From an uncultured Pseudomonadota bacterium (GTDB lineage Bacteria; Myxococcota_A; UBA796; CAJQPC01), in the NCBI GenBank assembly GCA_937915955.1, contig CALGIB010000917.1, positions 1 through 6,112 on the forward strand: a stretch of DNA of 6,112 nt. Direction: 5' to 3'. Shown in pieces: positions 1 through 5,519 of this stretch. The notes below the pieces were generated by a model, which did no database searches, had not been told where the DNA came from, and saw only the letters and a program-made list of their open reading frames with translations. A program made the position numbers and the translations under genes. Positions within the stretch are counted from its first letter, which is position 1; each line of letters opens with the position of its first letter.

Positions 1-891
1 CCAGTGGTCGGCGAACTTCTCGATCTCCTCGGTGCTGGTCGAGAAGAAGACGTCGTCCTGGAAGTGGATGATGCCCACCTCGGGGAAGCGGCGCATGACC
101 TGCTTGATCTCGCCGATCATGTGCTCGACCGAGCGGCGGCGAAGGTACTTCTGGCCCTTGTAGAGGTCGTGGTTGAAGGCCACGCCGCAGTAGCTGCACT
201 TGTGGGGGCAGCCGCGCGTGATCATCGTCTTGTAGCTGATGCGCAGGTCCCCGTTCCGGTCGGGGTAGGTCGGCACGATGTGCTTGAAGAAGTCCCACTC
301 GACCTTGATCAGGCGCTTGAAGGTGGCCGGATCCCAGGTCCAGTCGTCCTCGAGCTCGAAGTCCTGGTAGGGCATCGTGTCCAGGTCCTGGACGAGCGGC
401 CGGTGGGGGTTGCCGACGACCTTGCCGTTGGGCTTGCGGAACCAGAAGTTCCGTACGTCGTAGTGGTCCTCGCCCGCCTCCAGCCGGTCCACCAGCTCGA
501 GCAAGGCGAGCTCGCCCTCGCCCACGCAGACGGCGTCCACGAAGTCTAGCGCCTGCTGGGGCATGGTCGTGGGGTGGAAGCCGCCCCAGACGATGAACTT
601 GTCGGGCTCGGCCTTCTGGATGGCCCGGGTTGCCTGCACCGCCACGTCGAACATCGAGGTCAGGAACGACACGCCGACGACGTCGCAGTCCGCGACCAGC
701 TTGACCAGGTCCTCCACCAGGGCCTGGTCCATCTGCTTGATGTAGCCAGGCTCGAAGCGGTTGGTGTAGTTGTCCGCCGGCAGGAAGATCATCCGCACCT
801 GATGGCCGTTGGCCTTCAGGTAGGACGCCAGCGTGCGGATGCAGGGGCTGTAGTGGTCGATCGGGGTCGGGTTGATCAGGGCGATCTGCAT
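1..891 (-). CDS. Radical SAM protein with N-terminal cobalamin-binding-like domain (partial, 3' end outside window)
   Basis: The first 297 residues of a radical SAM enzyme are present and the reading frame is still open at position 1. Translation begins MQIALINPTP at an ATG (891-889), the usual opening of the Rossmann-like B12-binding domain in BchE/MiaB-like radical SAM proteins. Residues about 1-135 form that domain, with LASYLKANGH (21-30), WGGFHPT (102-108) and VGEGE (123-127). The cluster motif C228-x3-C232-x2-C235 in RGCPHKCSYCG would bind the [4Fe-4S] cluster that cleaves S-adenosylmethionine; FQDDVFF (277-283) fits the next strand of the radical SAM barrel. The cobalamin-ligating DxHxxG motif is not visible, so B12 binding through a lower His is doubtful. 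The substrate cannot be told; relatives methylate or cyclise lipids, tetrapyrroles and natural products. The SD is weak (GAGG or GGA 9-15 bases upstream). The gene follows the lipoprotein gene after 87 bases and may share its transcript. The family call is firm, the reaction unknown. Confidence 0.93.
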   Translation of the reverse strand, partial: MQIALINPTPIDHYSPCIRTLASYLKANGHQVRMIFLPADNYTNRFEPGYIKQMDQALVEDLVKLVADCDVVGVSFLTSMFDVAVQATRAIQKAEPDKFIVWGGFHPTTMPQQALDFVDAVCVGEGELALLELVDRLEAGEDHYDVRNFWFRKPNGKVVGNPHRPLVQDLDTMPYQDFELEDDWTWDPATFKRLIKVEWDFFKHIVPTYPDRNGDLRISYKTMITRGCPHKCSYCGVAFNHDLYKGQKYLRRRSVEHMIGEIKQVMRRFPEVGIIHFQDDVFFSTSTEEIEKFADHW

Positions 892-960
892 ACGCGGAGT
901 TCCAGCCTCACCCGCATGGGCGGTCACGGGTCGAGGCTTGCACCCTAATCCGACGCCGAG

Positions 961-973
961 GGGCCTGCGGCCC
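961..973 (-). terminator. Short GC hairpin after the lipoprotein stop; weak terminator candidate
   Basis: A perfect inverted repeat with 5-bp arms (GGGCC / GGCCC) and a 3-base loop lies five bases beyond the stop codon of the lipoprotein gene on the minus strand. No T run follows it on that strand, so it is at best a weak or Rho-assisted stop and may be chance in such GC-rich DNA. The rest of the 87-base gap (892-978) shows no convincing promoter for the radical SAM gene. Confidence 0.2.
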
Positions 974-978
974 GTGGC

Positions 979-2217
979 TCAGCCGCAGTCGTTGTTGGCC
1001 GCGCCGGGCGTGCCCAGGTCGCCGGTGCTCCCGATGGCGTCCGTGCCCGAGCACCAGCTGCCGGACTCGTCGAGCTGGAGGCTGACGCCGGGCTCGGCCG
1101 CGCCGTAGTCGCCGGTCTCGTCGATGAGCTTGCCGTCGACGCGGATCTGGAGGTTGTCGCCCGTGTTGTTGAGCTGGGGCTCGCCGCCCCACCAGGCCTC
1201 GGGGGTGACCTCGTAGGGCCACTCGTCGCCGTCGCCGCGGCCGACCAGGAGGAGCTGGCCGGCGCCCAGGATCAGTTCGTCGGGGAACAGGTGCTCGCCG
1301 CCGTCGTCGCCCAGGCTGACGCGACGGAGGTCGACGCTGCCGTCGGTGGCGTTGCGGAGCTCGATCCACTCGGCGTCGCTGTCGTCCCCGGCGGTGGGGT
1401 CGGCCATCAGCTCGGTGAGGACGAGGTCGCCCTTGCTCAGGTCGGCGGCGCAGAGATCCGCGTTGCAGGGCGGCTCGGAGAGGCCCACGAAGTCGCTGCT
1501 GTCGTGGGGCTCGAGCTTGTAGTTGCCGAAGCTGTAGGTCACGTTCCCGGTGACGCTGACGGCGCCCACTCCGGAGACGATCTGCAGCTCCTCGTCGTAG
1601 TCGAAGAACAGGTCATCGATGACGATGTTGTCGCCCCAGAGCCACTCGCCCCACTCGATGTAGTGGCTGGCGCGCACCTCGCGCACGGTCACCAGCATGC
1701 CCTCGACGCCCTCGAGGGTGTCCAGGTCGGCCCAGTCGGCGTCGCTGAGCTCGACCGACGCTGGCACGCTGGCCGTGCCGGTGATCGTGAGGTCTTCGAC
1801 GGCGAGCAGCTGCAGCTCGGTCAGGGTGGCGTCCCCGTCCTCCGACGCGTACTCGGTGACGACCCCGCTCAGGGTGACCTCGTCGCCGAAGCCGACGCCG
1901 GCGCCGGCCTCGTCCCAGGCCTCGATCTCGCCGTAGTAGACCCAGATGCCGCTGTTGTCGGCGCCGTCGGTGTCCTGGGCGAAGAAGCCGTTGCCCGTGT
2001 CGGGGCTGGTGACGACCACGCCCTCTACCGTCACGACGCTCCCGAGCTCGTAGGAGCCGGCCTGGATCGCTGCGATGCTGGGCTGGGCGTCCGAGTCGGC
2101 GTCGGTGTCGGTGTCGGCGTCCGCGTCAGTGTCGGCGTCCGCCTCGGGGTCGGAGTCGACGGGCAGCTCCTCGGAGCCGGTGCAGGCGAACAGGGCGAGG
2201 AGGAAGAGCAGGTTCAT
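979..2217 (-). CDS. Lipoprotein with Asp-rich linker, OB-fold nuclease-like region and C-terminal lamin-tail domain
   Basis: This 412-residue protein is predicted to be exported and lipid-anchored. A very short hydrophobic N-terminus (residues 2-11) ends in a lipobox-like LFAC, giving Cys12 as the likely acylated residue. The n-region has no Lys or Arg, which is odd, but there is no in-frame ATG, GTG or TTG close upstream to extend it. Residues 21-44 are an Asp-rich DxDx spacer. Residues about 48-245 (TVEGVVVT, NGFFAQDTDG, GDEVTLSGVVTEY, LEGVEGMLVTV, NYKLEPHDSSDF) resemble the OB-fold region preceding the catalytic domain of secreted ExeM/NucH-type nucleases. No nuclease catalytic domain follows. 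Residues about 264-408 match a lamin-tail (LTD) domain: LVLTELMADPT, AEWIELRN, FPDELILGAGQLLLVG and the closing GTPGAAN. Cys251/256 and Cys389/411 may form disulfides. A cell-surface or matrix binding role is likely; the ligand is unknown. The SD is weak, and a 327-base gap upstream suggests its own promoter. Confidence 0.9.
   Translation of the reverse strand: MNLLFLLALFACTGSEELPVDSDPEADADTDADADTDTDADSDAQPSIAAIQAGSYELGSVVTVEGVVVTSPDTGNGFFAQDTDGADNSGIWVYYGEIEAWDEAGAGVGFGDEVTLSGVVTEYASEDGDATLTELQLLAVEDLTITGTASVPASVELSDADWADLDTLEGVEGMLVTVREVRASHYIEWGEWLWGDNIVIDDLFFDYDEELQIVSGVGAVSVTGNVTYSFGNYKLEPHDSSDFVGLSEPPCNADLCAADLSKGDLVLTELMADPTAGDDSDAEWIELRNATDGSVDLRRVSLGDDGGEHLFPDELILGAGQLLLVGRGDGDEWPYEVTPEAWWGGEPQLNNTGDNLQIRVDGKLIDETGDYGAAEPGVSLQLDESGSWCSGTDAIGSTGDLGTPGAANNDCG
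2086..2157 (-). repeat. Asp-rich DxDx linker-coding repeat in the lipoprotein gene
   Basis: Residues 21-44 of the lipoprotein have Asp at nearly every second position, alternating with Ala, Thr or Ser. In DNA this is a degenerate run of six-base units such as tcggcg and tcggtg on the plus strand. Such spacers hold a folded domain away from the lipid anchor and are acidic and probably disordered. The unit structure invites slippage, so the copy number may differ between strains. Confidence 0.85.
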
Positions 2218-2264
2218 GGCCGTTTCTCGGGGCAGGGGTCGAAGGCCGCGGCGAGTAACGCCCC

Positions 2265-2281
2265 GTCACATTCCTGTCACA
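2265..2281. promoter_or_regulatory. Direct repeat GTCACA-N5-GTCACA upstream of the lipoprotein gene; possible operator
   Basis: Two identical 6-bp units (GTCACA on the plus strand, TGTGAC on the minus strand) lie at 2265-2270 and 2276-2281, exactly 11 bp apart. That puts them on the same face of the helix, about 50-65 bases before the lipoprotein start codon. The position and phasing suit a binding site for a transcription factor. The match is short and no regulator is encoded nearby, so chance is possible. Confidence 0.25.
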
Positions 2282-2310
2282 CCTGTCGTTGAGCGCCACC
2301 CCAAAGGAGT

Positions 2311-2343
2311 GCGGCCGGCCCCCCATCAACGGAGGCCGGCCGC
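2311..2343 (-). terminator. Perfect 10-bp inverted repeat, candidate terminator of the four-gene operon
   Basis: The arms gcggccggcc (2311-2320) and ggccggccgc (2334-2343) are perfectly complementary around a 13-base loop. Read on the minus strand, the hairpin is followed by ACTCCTTTGG, which includes only a three-T run, so it would be a strong stem with a poor U-tract. On the plus strand no T run follows. It lies about 200 bases beyond the patatin stop codon and about 95 bases before the lipoprotein start, so a terminator of the upstream operon is the simplest reading. A structured leader or a palindromic protein-binding site is the alternative. Confidence 0.45.
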
Positions 2344-2544
2344 GTCGCGAATGCTGGTGGGGCACACAGCTGACAGATTGCCCGAGGTTCCCTGATTCGT
2401 GGTCTGCCCGAAGGGGCCGCTCCACCTCACTCGCGTGTTCTGCCTACAAGACGTGTGAGACACCGAGCCATTTCAGGGGCGATCCCAGGAAGACGTTTCG
2501 TGACACCTCGTTCACACGGCTTGCACATCGTCGGCAGGCCGTGG

Positions 2545-3717
2545 TCAGGCGAGGAACGCCGCCAGCCGCTCCTCCATGTCGCGCGCGTCCTCCCAGCCCA
2601 GGCGCTCGAGCACGCTCGTGTAGGCCTTGTCGAAGAGCAGGTAGGACATGAAGTCCGCCTCCTCCTTCTCACGATCGCTGATCAGGTCCAGCAGCAGCCG
2701 CGAGGCCCGCGTGACCTGCGGCGGGCTCTGCTTGTAGACCTGGGCGCAGACCCGGCCCAGGTCCTCGCGGGGCCGCACGATCAGGGACTCGACCTTGCGA
2801 TAGGGCGCGCCCCGGTGCGGCTCGACGACCTTGTTCAGGCCCTCCAGGAAGCCGGCGCCATAGGCCTGCTCGCCCCACTCGAACAGCTGGTTCAGGCGCT
2901 CGAGACGGGACAGGTCCTGCTCGATCGGGTCCAGCATGAAGGCGTTGAGCACCTTGCCGAGCAGGAACACGAGGTTCGGGGTGTCCTCGACCTCCTCCAG
3001 GGCCTGCTCGCTGCGCTGGCTGAAGGGGCGCTTCACGCCCAGCACCAGGACCTTGTCGGCTCCCAGCCTCAGCACGGGGGAGATGGGCGTGTTCTGGCGC
3101 ACGCCCCCGTCGACGAAGCTCCGGCCGTCGATCTCGACGGGCGAGAACAGGAAGGGGATGGCCGCGGAGGCGAGCGCGTGCTGGGGCTGCAGCTTCACGC
3201 TCCGGACGTCGATCTCGGGGTAGGGGATCGTGCCCGGACGGATGTGCTCGCCGTGCTGCACGAAGAGCACCGAGCGGCCCGTGGCCACCTCGGTGGCCGC
3301 CAGGACGACCGCGTCCAGCTCACCCGCGGCGATCTGCTCGTGCATGCCCGCGAAGGGGAAGAGGCGGGTCACCAGGCGGTGAAGCGGCGAGGCGTCCAGG
3401 AAGCTGGCGCCAGACTTCGGGTCGCCGCTGAACAGCCGGTTCGGCGAGAGCAGCAGGTCCATCGTGTCGAAGCGCCAGACGTCGTGCACGCTCAGGTTGC
3501 GCCAGATGCGTGACAGGCGCCGACCCGCGTCGCGCGTGGGGCCGCGGCCGGCCACCCAGCAGCCGTTGAGGGCGCCCACGCTGGTGCCCGAGATCAGGTC
3601 GAAGCGCAGGGGCTTGTCCAACCTGGGCCCGATCTCGTCGAGCATGAACCGCAGCACCCCGGCCTCGTAGGCGCCGCGGCTCCCGCCGCCTTGCAGCACC
3701 AGGGCCAGCTTGCTCAC
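2545..3717 (-). CDS. Patatin-like phospholipase family protein
   Basis: The product is a 390-residue patatin-family lipid acyl hydrolase, using a Ser-Asp dyad to cleave acyl esters of phospholipids or other lipids. All key motifs are present: the oxyanion-hole glycine loop GGGSRG (10-15), the nucleophile elbow GTSVG with Ser46, and the second catalytic residue Asp203 in FVDGG. ASAAIPFLFSPVEIDG just before the DGG is also typical. The patatin domain covers about residues 4-225; residues 240-390 are a mostly helical, charged extension. No signal peptide or membrane segment is visible, so it probably acts in the cytoplasm or at the inner face of the membrane. The GTG start (3717-3715) puts VSKLALVLQGGG at the usual distance from the N-terminus and overlaps the stop of the preceding nuclease gene by four bases (GTGA). 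The SD is weak (GAG about 11 bases upstream), which points to translational coupling. An open frame runs on upstream to 4668 but is only a shadow of the nuclease gene. Physiological substrate unknown. Confidence 0.95.
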   Translation of the reverse strand: MSKLALVLQGGGSRGAYEAGVLRFMLDEIGPRLDKPLRFDLISGTSVGALNGCWVAGRGPTRDAGRRLSRIWRNLSVHDVWRFDTMDLLLSPNRLFSGDPKSGASFLDASPLHRLVTRLFPFAGMHEQIAAGELDAVVLAATEVATGRSVLFVQHGEHIRPGTIPYPEIDVRSVKLQPQHALASAAIPFLFSPVEIDGRSFVDGGVRQNTPISPVLRLGADKVLVLGVKRPFSQRSEQALEEVEDTPNLVFLLGKVLNAFMLDPIEQDLSRLERLNQLFEWGEQAYGAGFLEGLNKVVEPHRGAPYRKVESLIVRPREDLGRVCAQVYKQSPPQVTRASRLLLDLISDREKEEADFMSYLLFDKAYTSVLERLGWEDARDMEERLAAFLA

Positions 3718-4505
3718 CAGTCGATCTCGACGCTGACCGGGCAGTGGTCCGAGCCCATCACCTCGGGGTGGATGGCCGCGGAGGTGACCCGCTCGCGCAG
3801 GTCCTCGCTGACGAGGAAGTAGTCCAGGCGCCAGCCGACGTTCTTCTCGCGCATGCCGCCTCGGGCGGACCACCAGCTGTAGTGATCGCCGCGCGGCTCG
3901 AACATGCGGAAGGTGTCCACGAAGCCGGCGTCCACGAAGCGGTCGATCCACGCCCGCTCGACGGGCATGAAGCCGCTGGTCTTGTGGTTGTTCTCGGGCC
4001 GGGCCAGGTCGATCTCCTGGTGGCAGGTGTTCAGGTCGCCCGTGATGACGACGCCCTTGCCTCGGCCTCGCTGCAGAGCGCACCAGGCCAGCAGGTCGGC
4101 GTAGTAGTCCAGCTTGAAGGCCAGCCGCTCTGGGCCCTGGCCCCCGTTCGGGAAGTAGCCGTTGACCAGCAGCAGCTCGCCGGACCGTGGCGATCTGCTC
4201 GCGATCTCGGTGACCACGGTGCGCCCCTCGGCGGCGTAGCGCGCCTTGCCGAAGCCCAGCCGGTGCTGGGAGCCCGGCACCTTCGAGAAGCTCGCCGTGC
4301 CCGAGTAGCCCTTCTTCTCGGCGTGGTTCCAGGCCGCGCGGTACCCGGCCTCGGCCAGGGCCGAGAGCTCCTCGGGCTGCTGCCCTTCCTGGAGCTTGGT
4401 CTCCTGGACGCACAGCACGTCGGCGCCGTCGGCCATCGCCCAGTCGACGAAGCCCTTCTTCACGCAGGCCCGCAGGCCATTGACGTTCCAGCTCACCAAT
4501 CGCAC
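3714..4505 (-). CDS. xth: Exodeoxyribonuclease III / AP endonuclease
   Basis: This 263-residue enzyme belongs to the ExoIII/ExoA branch of the endonuclease-exonuclease-phosphatase superfamily. It cuts DNA 5' of abasic sites in base-excision repair and degrades 3' ends, using a divalent metal. The whole active site is visible: Asn7 (SWNVNGLRA), Glu35 (VQETK), Tyr117 (NGYFPNG), Asp157 and Asn159 (TGDLNT), and Asp253-His254 (MGSDHCPV). Other family blocks are GYSGTA (66-71), WWSARGGMREKNVGWRLDYF near residue 210-230 and the C-terminal VSVEIDW. Length is normal and there is no signal peptide, so it is cytoplasmic. The start is GTG (4505-4503), which places MRLVSWNVNG exactly where family members begin. 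It lies three bases after the stop of the transporter gene, with GAGGA seven bases upstream, and its stop overlaps the patatin start. Its place inside this operon is unusual but nothing in the protein looks degraded. Confidence 0.97.
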   Translation of the reverse strand: MRLVSWNVNGLRACVKKGFVDWAMADGADVLCVQETKLQEGQQPEELSALAEAGYRAAWNHAEKKGYSGTASFSKVPGSQHRLGFGKARYAAEGRTVVTEIASRSPRSGELLLVNGYFPNGGQGPERLAFKLDYYADLLAWCALQRGRGKGVVITGDLNTCHQEIDLARPENNHKTSGFMPVERAWIDRFVDAGFVDTFRMFEPRGDHYSWWSARGGMREKNVGWRLDYFLVSEDLRERVTSAAIHPEVMGSDHCPVSVEIDW

Positions 4506-4508
4506 GGC

Positions 4509-5519
4509 TCAGTCCTCGTCGGCTTCCAGATCGATGTGCTTCAGCCCGGGCTGGGCCGCGCGCATGTTGTCCTCGATGCGCTGCTCCTCGACGTCGAGCT
4601 GGTTCAGCACCATCTCTCCGAACTCGACGAGCCAGCCCTCGAGCTCCTGGCGCGAGTTGATGCGGCACCAGGCCTCGTCCAGGTCAATGTGCTCGAGCGC
4701 CCGGCTGGCCACCTCGCGGCCGTCGAAGTTGACCTCGGCCTTGAAGCGCGCCGTGCTGGCCCCGAGGATGGTCGCCTTGACGTCGTCGACGCCCTCGACC
4801 GTGGGATCGCCGGCGATGATGTCCACCAGCGCCTTCTGGGCCGCGGGCTCCATCGCCCGATCCATCAGGAGCTTCTTGTTCTTGCGGACGAGGAAGAGGG
4901 CCAGGACGCCCAGGAGCAGGCCGACGAAGATCGAGCCGATGGCGTCGTAGATGCCGTTGCCGGTCAGGTCGGCCACCAGCAGGGCCACGGCCGCGATGAC
5001 GATGCCGAGCACCGCCGCGCTGTCCTCGATGAGCACCGCGACGCCCATTGGGTCGGGGCCGTCGCGGACGTAGTCCATGAACCCCATGTTCGCCTCCTGG
5101 GCGGACTGCCGCACCGCCTTGTGGGCGACCCAGTAGGACCAGCCCTCGACGATGCCGGAGAGCGCCAGGATGACGAAGGCCACCCCCAGCTCGCCCGGGG
5201 GCTCGGGGTGCAGCGCGCTGTGGATGCCGTGGGCGAGGGTGACGCCGCAGCCCAGGAAGAAGATGCCGACCGCCGAGACCAGGGCCCACGCGAACTGGGC
5301 GCGCTCGTAGCCGTAGGGGTGCTCCTCGTCCGCGGCCGCCTGGCTGCGGTGGATGCCCACGGCCAGCAGGCTCTGGTTGCCGACGTCCGCCAGGCTGTGG
5401 ATGGCCTCGGACAGCATCGCGCCCGAGCCCGTGAAGAGGAAGGCCCCGAACTTGGCGACGGCCACGACGCTGTTGGCCGCGATGGCGGAGTAGACCGCCT
5501 TGGTGCTCCCGCTGGACAT
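4509..5519 (-). CDS. Cation diffusion facilitator transporter, SLC30A9/ZnT9-like
   Basis: The 336-residue membrane protein belongs to the cation diffusion facilitator family, which moves Zn2+ or similar divalent metals against protons. Six membrane segments are apparent at roughly residues 9-30, 33-55, 76-97, 111-131, 158-182 and 190-211, followed by a soluble C-terminal domain. Segment 2 carries the metal motif H41-x3-D45 (SEAIHSLADVGNQ), and the loop HPYGYER (67-73) is the family hallmark. Segment 5 (VAVLIEDSAAVLG) lacks the HxxxD pair found in YiiP-type exporters; Asp156, Glu165 and Asp166 are the only acidic residues near. This, together with DVKAT (246-250), RFKAEVNFDGREV (258-270) and the terminal LKHIDLE, matches what I recall of eukaryotic mitochondrial SLC30A9 and its bacterial relatives. 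The ATG (5519-5517) shares its A with the preceding TGA and has no good SD, so its translation is probably coupled. Which metal it carries cannot be told from sequence. Confidence 0.93.
   Translation of the reverse strand: MSSGSTKAVYSAIAANSVVAVAKFGAFLFTGSGAMLSEAIHSLADVGNQSLLAVGIHRSQAAADEEHPYGYERAQFAWALVSAVGIFFLGCGVTLAHGIHSALHPEPPGELGVAFVILALSGIVEGWSYWVAHKAVRQSAQEANMGFMDYVRDGPDPMGVAVLIEDSAAVLGIVIAAVALLVADLTGNGIYDAIGSIFVGLLLGVLALFLVRKNKKLLMDRAMEPAAQKALVDIIAGDPTVEGVDDVKATILGASTARFKAEVNFDGREVASRALEHIDLDEAWCRINSRQELEGWLVEFGEMVLNQLDVEEQRIEDNMRAAQPGLKHIDLEADED
4513..4517 (-). promoter_or_regulatory. SD-like GAGGA for the exonuclease III gene
   Basis: GAGGA on the minus strand lies seven bases before the GTG start at 4505, inside the last codons of the transporter gene (Glu-Asp-stop). 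It supports the GTG choice over any internal start and is the clearest SD in the cluster; the genes on both sides have weaker ones. Confidence 0.6.

Larger units (their letters stand above)
2218..2544. other. 327-base intergenic stretch without a supportable gene
   Basis: This separates the patatin-like gene (stop at 2545) from the next minus-strand gene (start at 2217). It holds a strong inverted repeat (2311-2343) and a pair of direct repeats (2265-2281), listed separately. Open frames crossing it in both directions have arginine- and proline-rich translations typical of shadow frames and no SD, so I do not call a small gene. About 200 bases lie between the patatin stop and the inverted repeat; they contain only a small 4-bp palindrome (2453-2463, GTGT/ACAC arms) and nothing I can identify. 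No good sigma-70 promoter stands out. A GTGACA (-35-like) followed 15 bases later by GTTACT upstream of the lipoprotein gene is weak in spacing and sequence. Confidence 0.6.

Noticed and set aside
4..948. Plus-strand open frames opposite the radical SAM gene
   Set aside because: They are antisense to a frame with a full CxxxCxxC motif and a conserved N-terminus, and have no recognisable content.
1291..2292. A 333-codon plus-strand open frame opposite the lipoprotein gene, with a Val-Gly repeat
   Set aside because: The repeat (VGVGVGV) is simply the reverse complement of the Asp-X linker; there are no family motifs and the minus-strand frame has recognisable domains.
2126..2425. A possible small minus-strand gene crossing the intergenic stretch into the lipoprotein gene
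   Set aside because: No SD, Arg- and Pro-rich shadow-like translation, and it overlaps the lipoprotein coding region in another frame.
2499..2516. Imperfect inverted repeat CGTGA-N8-TCACA resembling a CRP/FNR site
   Set aside because: The spacing is 8 rather than 6 bases, and the site lies just after the patatin stop codon with no gene start within nearly 300 bases on the minus strand.
2455..3513. A 352-codon plus-strand open frame opposite the patatin gene
   Set aside because: Low-complexity antisense translation with no motif; the minus strand carries an intact patatin with all catalytic residues.
3718..4668. An upstream extension of the patatin reading frame giving a 707-residue product
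   Set aside because: The added part is an Arg/Pro/Gly-rich shadow of the exonuclease III gene; the GTG at 3717 gives the correct family N-terminus.
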